From: Thermoplasmata archaeon | GTDB lineage: Archaea > Thermoplasmatota > Thermoplasmata > Lutacidiplasmatales > UBA184 | Reading direction: 5' to 3' | Assembly: GCA_013044425.1 (NCBI GenBank) | Contig: JABEUK010000079.1 | Coordinates: 1-15,361 of the forward strand | Length of the DNA: 15,361 bases | In this document: positions 13,141 to 15,361 of the stretch, piece by piece | How the letters are laid out: each line of letters begins with the position of its first letter | Numbering within the stretch: the stretch's first letter is position 1 | The notes under the pieces: generated by a model | Databases searched by the model: none | The model's input: the letters and a program-made list of their open reading frames with translations, nothing else | Told to the model about the DNA's origin: nothing | Translations under genes and position numbers: made by a program

Positions 13141-13575
13141 TTACCGGGGAAGGCGAAGCTCCTCGCGCTTCTGGGCGTAGCGGACCTCGTCGTTCGGCGT
13201 GAGGTCCCATAGGAGCTCCTCGATCAGCGGGATGTTCCGCAGGAACTCGGCCTTGCTCTTCGTCCGCATCAGGTGCTCGAACTTGCGGCGGGCGGTGTAG
13301 TACGCGCCGACGAGATAGGCCCCGACGATGACGACGATCGGGCCCACGATCGCGAACACGAGGTTCCAGTTCCAGCCCCCGCTCCCGCTGCCGTCGGTGC
13401 TCGCCGTAATCTGCTGGAACGGCCAGGAGTTCGCTAGAGGAGTGAACGCCCCGATCGCAAGGACCGTGAGCACAAGGCCGGCGACGAAGACAACGACCGA
13501 GGCGATGGCACGGTGCGTGCGCAGCCCGATCCGGAACCGATACTCCCAGGTCACGTGGTCCGTGGTCGATCCCAT
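13141..13575 (-). CDS. Small 2-TM protein with cytoplasmic helical domain
   Basis: A 144-residue protein with membrane segments at about 23-43 and 71-93 and a loop between them rich in S/G/T/N, probably outside the cell. A charged, helical C-terminal domain (about 96-142, RRKFEHLMRTKSKAEFLRN then IPLIEELLWDLTPNDEVRY) would be cytoplasmic. I do not recognise it firmly; the layout recalls a Thermoplasmata-type family of small membrane proteins (possibly DUF3198), which needs a profile search. The ATG at 13575 is about 26 nt below a TATA-like box, so it has its own promoter although it follows the 7-TM gene on the same strand. Confidence 0.75.
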   Translation of the reverse strand: MGSTTDHVTWEYRFRIGLRTHRAIASVVVFVAGLVLTVLAIGAFTPLANSWPFQQITASTDGSGSGGWNWNLVFAIVGPIVVIVGAYLVGAYYTARRKFEHLMRTKSKAEFLRNIPLIEELLWDLTPNDEVRYAQKREELRLPR

Positions 13576-13597
13576 CGCGCGGCCGGGAGCGCCCCTC

Positions 13598-13605
13598 CGA
13601 TAAGA
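13598..13605 (-). promoter_or_regulatory. TATA-like box for the 144-aa 2-TM gene
   Basis: CTTATCGG on the minus strand, centred about 26 nt upstream of the ATG at 13575, predicting a leaderless mRNA. It lies in a 120-bp gap that otherwise holds G/C-rich repeats. Confidence 0.5.
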
Positions 13606-13638
13606 AGCTATGGAAGGGGACCCGTGCGACCGGCTCGC

Positions 13639-13662
13639 GGGCCGGGCGGTGCCGGGCGGCCC
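13639..13662. repeat. Short tandem direct repeat with inverted flanks
   Basis: GCCGGGCGGT (13641-13650) is followed directly by GCCGGGCGGC (13651-13660), a near-perfect 10-bp tandem repeat. GGGCC at 13639-13643 and GGCCC at 13658-13662 are complementary and could close a hairpin. It lies between the 7-TM gene stop (13696) and the next promoter, so a 3'-end element for that transcript is possible, but G/C-rich simple sequence is an equally good explanation. Confidence 0.3.
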
Positions 13663-13695
13663 GTTCTCCTGCGCGTTCGTCGTGGCCGGTCGAAC

Positions 13696-14460
13696 TCATC
13701 GCGAGGGGGGGCCCCGGTCCTTGCGGCCGTATCGACCGCCGGGCGCGACCGGAGCTGGCGATCCCACGAGCGACGGCGGTGGGATGTGATCGAGGATCAC
13801 GCGCGTGCGCCGATATAGGTAGATCGAGCCCATCAACACGATTGCCGCTGCAACGCCCCCGACGAGCTCTCCACCGAATGCGTTGAACCCGAGAAGGAAC
13901 AAGCCGATCCCGGAGATGAGGGCGCCCGAGACCACCCCGGCCCCCCGTCGCGGACTCCCGGCCGCCGTCTCGGGCAGGGATAGGAGCGCGCCCGTCACCT
14001 CGAGCGCGACGATCGCGACCGCCTGGAGTCCGACTACGAAGGTCCCGTCCCAGGTGATCGTCGAGGCCGAGAGGTACTGACCCGCGAGCGCCAGCACCAG
14101 GATCCCGCCGATCCCCGCGCGCAATCCGATCGCGTAGAACGGGAAGCTCGGACCTCTTCCCCAATAGTGGGTTCGCCGGGTCGCCCACTCGGCGAGCTCG
14201 ATCGAGACGACGAGCACCGCGAGGAGTGCGAAGGCACCGAGCAGAGCGGCGTTCGTCATCGCCGCAAGGTACAGGAGCCATGGGAGGGAGAGAAGGATCC
14301 CGACGAACAGGCCGAGCGTGTAGGCGAAAATCATCCGGCGCTCGTCGAAGCGGCTCTCGACGACCTGCGGGGTCGTGTACCGACCCATCTCCCACCACAG
14401 ATATCCCCCGGTGAGTACGATCCCGAGTGCCCCTGCGATCGTGAGCGAGAACGCGACCAT
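13696..14460 (-). CDS. 7-TM membrane protein downstream of trmI
   Basis: A 254-residue protein of unknown family with hydrophobic segments at about 4-22, 45-63, 70-90, 108-128, 141-161, 174-192 and 196-215, hence seven predicted spans, and a polar, proline/glycine/arginine-rich tail of about 35 residues. Charged loop TTPQVVESRFDERR (29-42) between spans 1 and 2 is the most distinctive soluble piece. The ATG at 14460 begins two nt after the trmI stop codon and a weak AAGG lies ten nt upstream, so it is co-transcribed with trmI. No catalytic or transport motif is recognised. The operon link to a tRNA methyltransferase gives no obvious functional clue. Confidence 0.75.
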   Translation of the reverse strand: MVAFSLTIAGALGIVLTGGYLWWEMGRYTTPQVVESRFDERRMIFAYTLGLFVGILLSLPWLLYLAAMTNAALLGAFALLAVLVVSIELAEWATRRTHYWGRGPSFPFYAIGLRAGIGGILVLALAGQYLSASTITWDGTFVVGLQAVAIVALEVTGALLSLPETAAGSPRRGAGVVSGALISGIGLFLLGFNAFGGELVGGVAAAIVLMGSIYLYRRTRVILDHIPPPSLVGSPAPVAPGGRYGRKDRGPPSR

Positions 14461-14462
14461 CG

Positions 14463-15236
14463 TCAGTCGACCTTGCGCGCCACGGTCAGGAACCCGGTGT
14501 GGCCCAGCATCTCGAATGCGGGGCGCGTGCCACCTTCGCCGACATGCAAGGGACGCTCGAGGAGCTCAAGGGAGCGAATCTCATCGAAGCGAAGCTCCCT
14601 CAACGAGCGCACCGTCCGTTCCAGCTGATTGTAGGTCGGTGAATAGGTGACGACACGACCTCCGTTACGGAGGGCGGCCCGCAGCGAAAGCAGTACACCC
14701 CAGGGTTCGGGCAGATCGAGCGCCACCGCATCGTAGCCTGTTCCTTCGATGCCGTTCGCTAGGACATCCCGCTCATGGAAGGATACTCGATCGGCGAGTC
14801 CCCCCCGCTCGAGGTTCTGTCGGGCGAGGTGCAACGCTTCCGGTCGGCGGTCGAAGGAGACCACATGCCCGGCAGGCCCGACGGTGTAGGCGAGCACGGT
14901 CGTCAGCGCTCCGCTGCCACTGCCCGCCTCCGCCACTCGGTCCCCCGGGCCGATCCCGGCGAGGAGTACGAGGTACGCCGCGTCCTTCGCCGTGATGATC
15001 TGGGCTCCCCGCGTCATGGTCGAGAGGAGATCGGACAGCGACGGCCGGAGGACCGCGTATCGTGTGCCCACCCACTCGATCGAGCCTCCCACGGCTTGAC
15101 CGATCTGTTCGGTCAGGTCGAGTATCGCTGCGTCGCCGATCCGCTGGGGGCCCCGCCGCAACGGAACGAGGATCGGAGGAGTACCCGGGTGTTTCAGGGC
15201 CACGACATCGCCCTCGGACCAACGACTCTCGCCCAT
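14463..15236 (-). CDS. trmI: tRNA (adenine-N1)-methyltransferase, TrmI family
   Basis: A 257-residue SAM-dependent enzyme that methylates N1 of adenine 58 (and, in many archaea, 57) in the T-loop of tRNA. The N-terminal small domain (about 1-70) precedes the family's RGAQIITAKDAAYLVLLAGI (76-95). SAM motif I is VAEAGSGSGALT (101-112), the ribose-binding acidic residue is D129 (SFDRRPEAL), and the catalytic-loop motif is ALDLPEPW (172-179) with D174. The C-terminal RPAFEMLGHTGFLTVARK (238-255) is diagnostic of TrmI. Length matches the family, which works as a homotetramer. The ATG at 15236 lies about 34 nt below a TATA-like box, implying a short leader. Confidence 0.94.
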   Translation of the reverse strand: MGESRWSEGDVVALKHPGTPPILVPLRRGPQRIGDAAILDLTEQIGQAVGGSIEWVGTRYAVLRPSLSDLLSTMTRGAQIITAKDAAYLVLLAGIGPGDRVAEAGSGSGALTTVLAYTVGPAGHVVSFDRRPEALHLARQNLERGGLADRVSFHERDVLANGIEGTGYDAVALDLPEPWGVLLSLRAALRNGGRVVTYSPTYNQLERTVRSLRELRFDEIRSLELLERPLHVGEGGTRPAFEMLGHTGFLTVARKVD

Positions 15237-15265
15237 CTTGCCCTGTAGCCATCACCGTACCCCGG

Positions 15266-15275
15266 GCTTATGAGG
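15266..15275 (-). promoter_or_regulatory. TATA-like box for trmI and the 7-TM gene
   Basis: TCATAAGCCC on the minus strand, centred about 34 nt upstream of the trmI ATG at 15236. It is the only A/T-rich element before the gene; the remaining bases to the window edge (15276-15361) are G/C-rich with no feature I can support. Confidence 0.4.
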
Positions 15276-15361
15276 GCAAGGGGGCCCTCCGAGCCACGCC
15301 CGCACCCCCCCGCAGCTCCGCCCCGCGATGCCCAGAGCCGTTCCTCTGCCGGCGCACGATC

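Noticed and set aside
12263..13180. 305-codon plus-strand open frame opposite the GNAT gene
   Set aside because: The minus-strand frame has clear GNAT motifs. The plus-strand product is an E/R/V-rich antisense shadow with no domain.
15328..15361. Possible start of a divergent plus-strand gene (ATG at 15328, MPRAVPL...)
   Set aside because: Only 11 codons are visible, no TATA-like box lies at the expected distance and no Shine-Dalgarno motif is present, so it cannot be supported from this window.
1..15361. tRNA or rRNA genes, CRISPR arrays, insertion sequences
   Set aside because: No T-loop-like GGTTCRANTC signals with matching arms, no spaced repeats and no transposase-like frame were seen in the intergenic stretches on either strand; all gaps are shorter than 300 bp.

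Overview
This is a GC-rich (roughly two-thirds G+C by eye) archaeal chromosome segment. Archaeal origin is supported by a 50-residue eL40 zinc-finger ribosomal protein, archease, AMMECR1, an archaeal-type tRNA m1A methyltransferase, and TATA-like boxes placed about 24-30 nt upstream of the start codons of first genes, as expected for leaderless mRNAs. The gene mix (bactofilin-like protein, eL40, COG3375 GNAT, small 2-TM proteins) fits best an uncultured high-GC member of Thermoplasmatota. That placement is an inference and was not checked against any database.

Layout. Positions 1-377 hold the 3' end of a bactofilin-like gene. Isoleucyl-tRNA synthetase (425-3676, +) meets AMMECR1 (3983-3363, -) tail to tail, with a 314-bp 3' overlap caused by the lack of a stop codon at the expected IleS end. 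Ribosomal protein eL40 (4133-4285, +) converges on a DPM1-like glycosyltransferase (5059-4292, -) with a 6-bp gap. The glycosyltransferase and archease (5116-5562, +) diverge from one TATA-like element. On the minus strand follow a two-gene unit, a 3-phosphoglycerate dehydrogenase homologue followed by a class V aminotransferase (7694-5608), which probably makes phosphoserine.

Upstream of that lies a five-gene minus-strand membrane-complex cluster: DUF4129 protein (12092) > 139-aa 2-TM protein > DUF58 protein > 177-aa multi-TM protein (ends 8943) > structured 252-bp spacer > MoxR ATPase (8690-7737). The first four genes are joined by three successive 4-bp GTGA stop/start overlaps, each with a Shine-Dalgarno-like sequence. 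Further along the minus strand are a COG3375-type GNAT acetyltransferase (13084-12185), a 144-aa 2-TM protein (13575-13141), and a TrmI tRNA methyltransferase gene followed two bases later by a 7-TM protein gene (15236-13696). From 15237 to the window end I see only the TrmI promoter region.

Functional themes are translation and tRNA maturation (IleS, eL40, archease, TrmI), serine biosynthesis, and an uncharacterised MoxR/DUF58/DUF4129 membrane module. No mobile element, CRISPR array, tRNA or rRNA was seen. The most interesting items are the membrane module with its structured spacer, the shared divergent TATA element, the IleS/AMMECR1 overlap, and the apparent two-mode translation initiation (leaderless first genes, Shine-Dalgarno-led internal genes).
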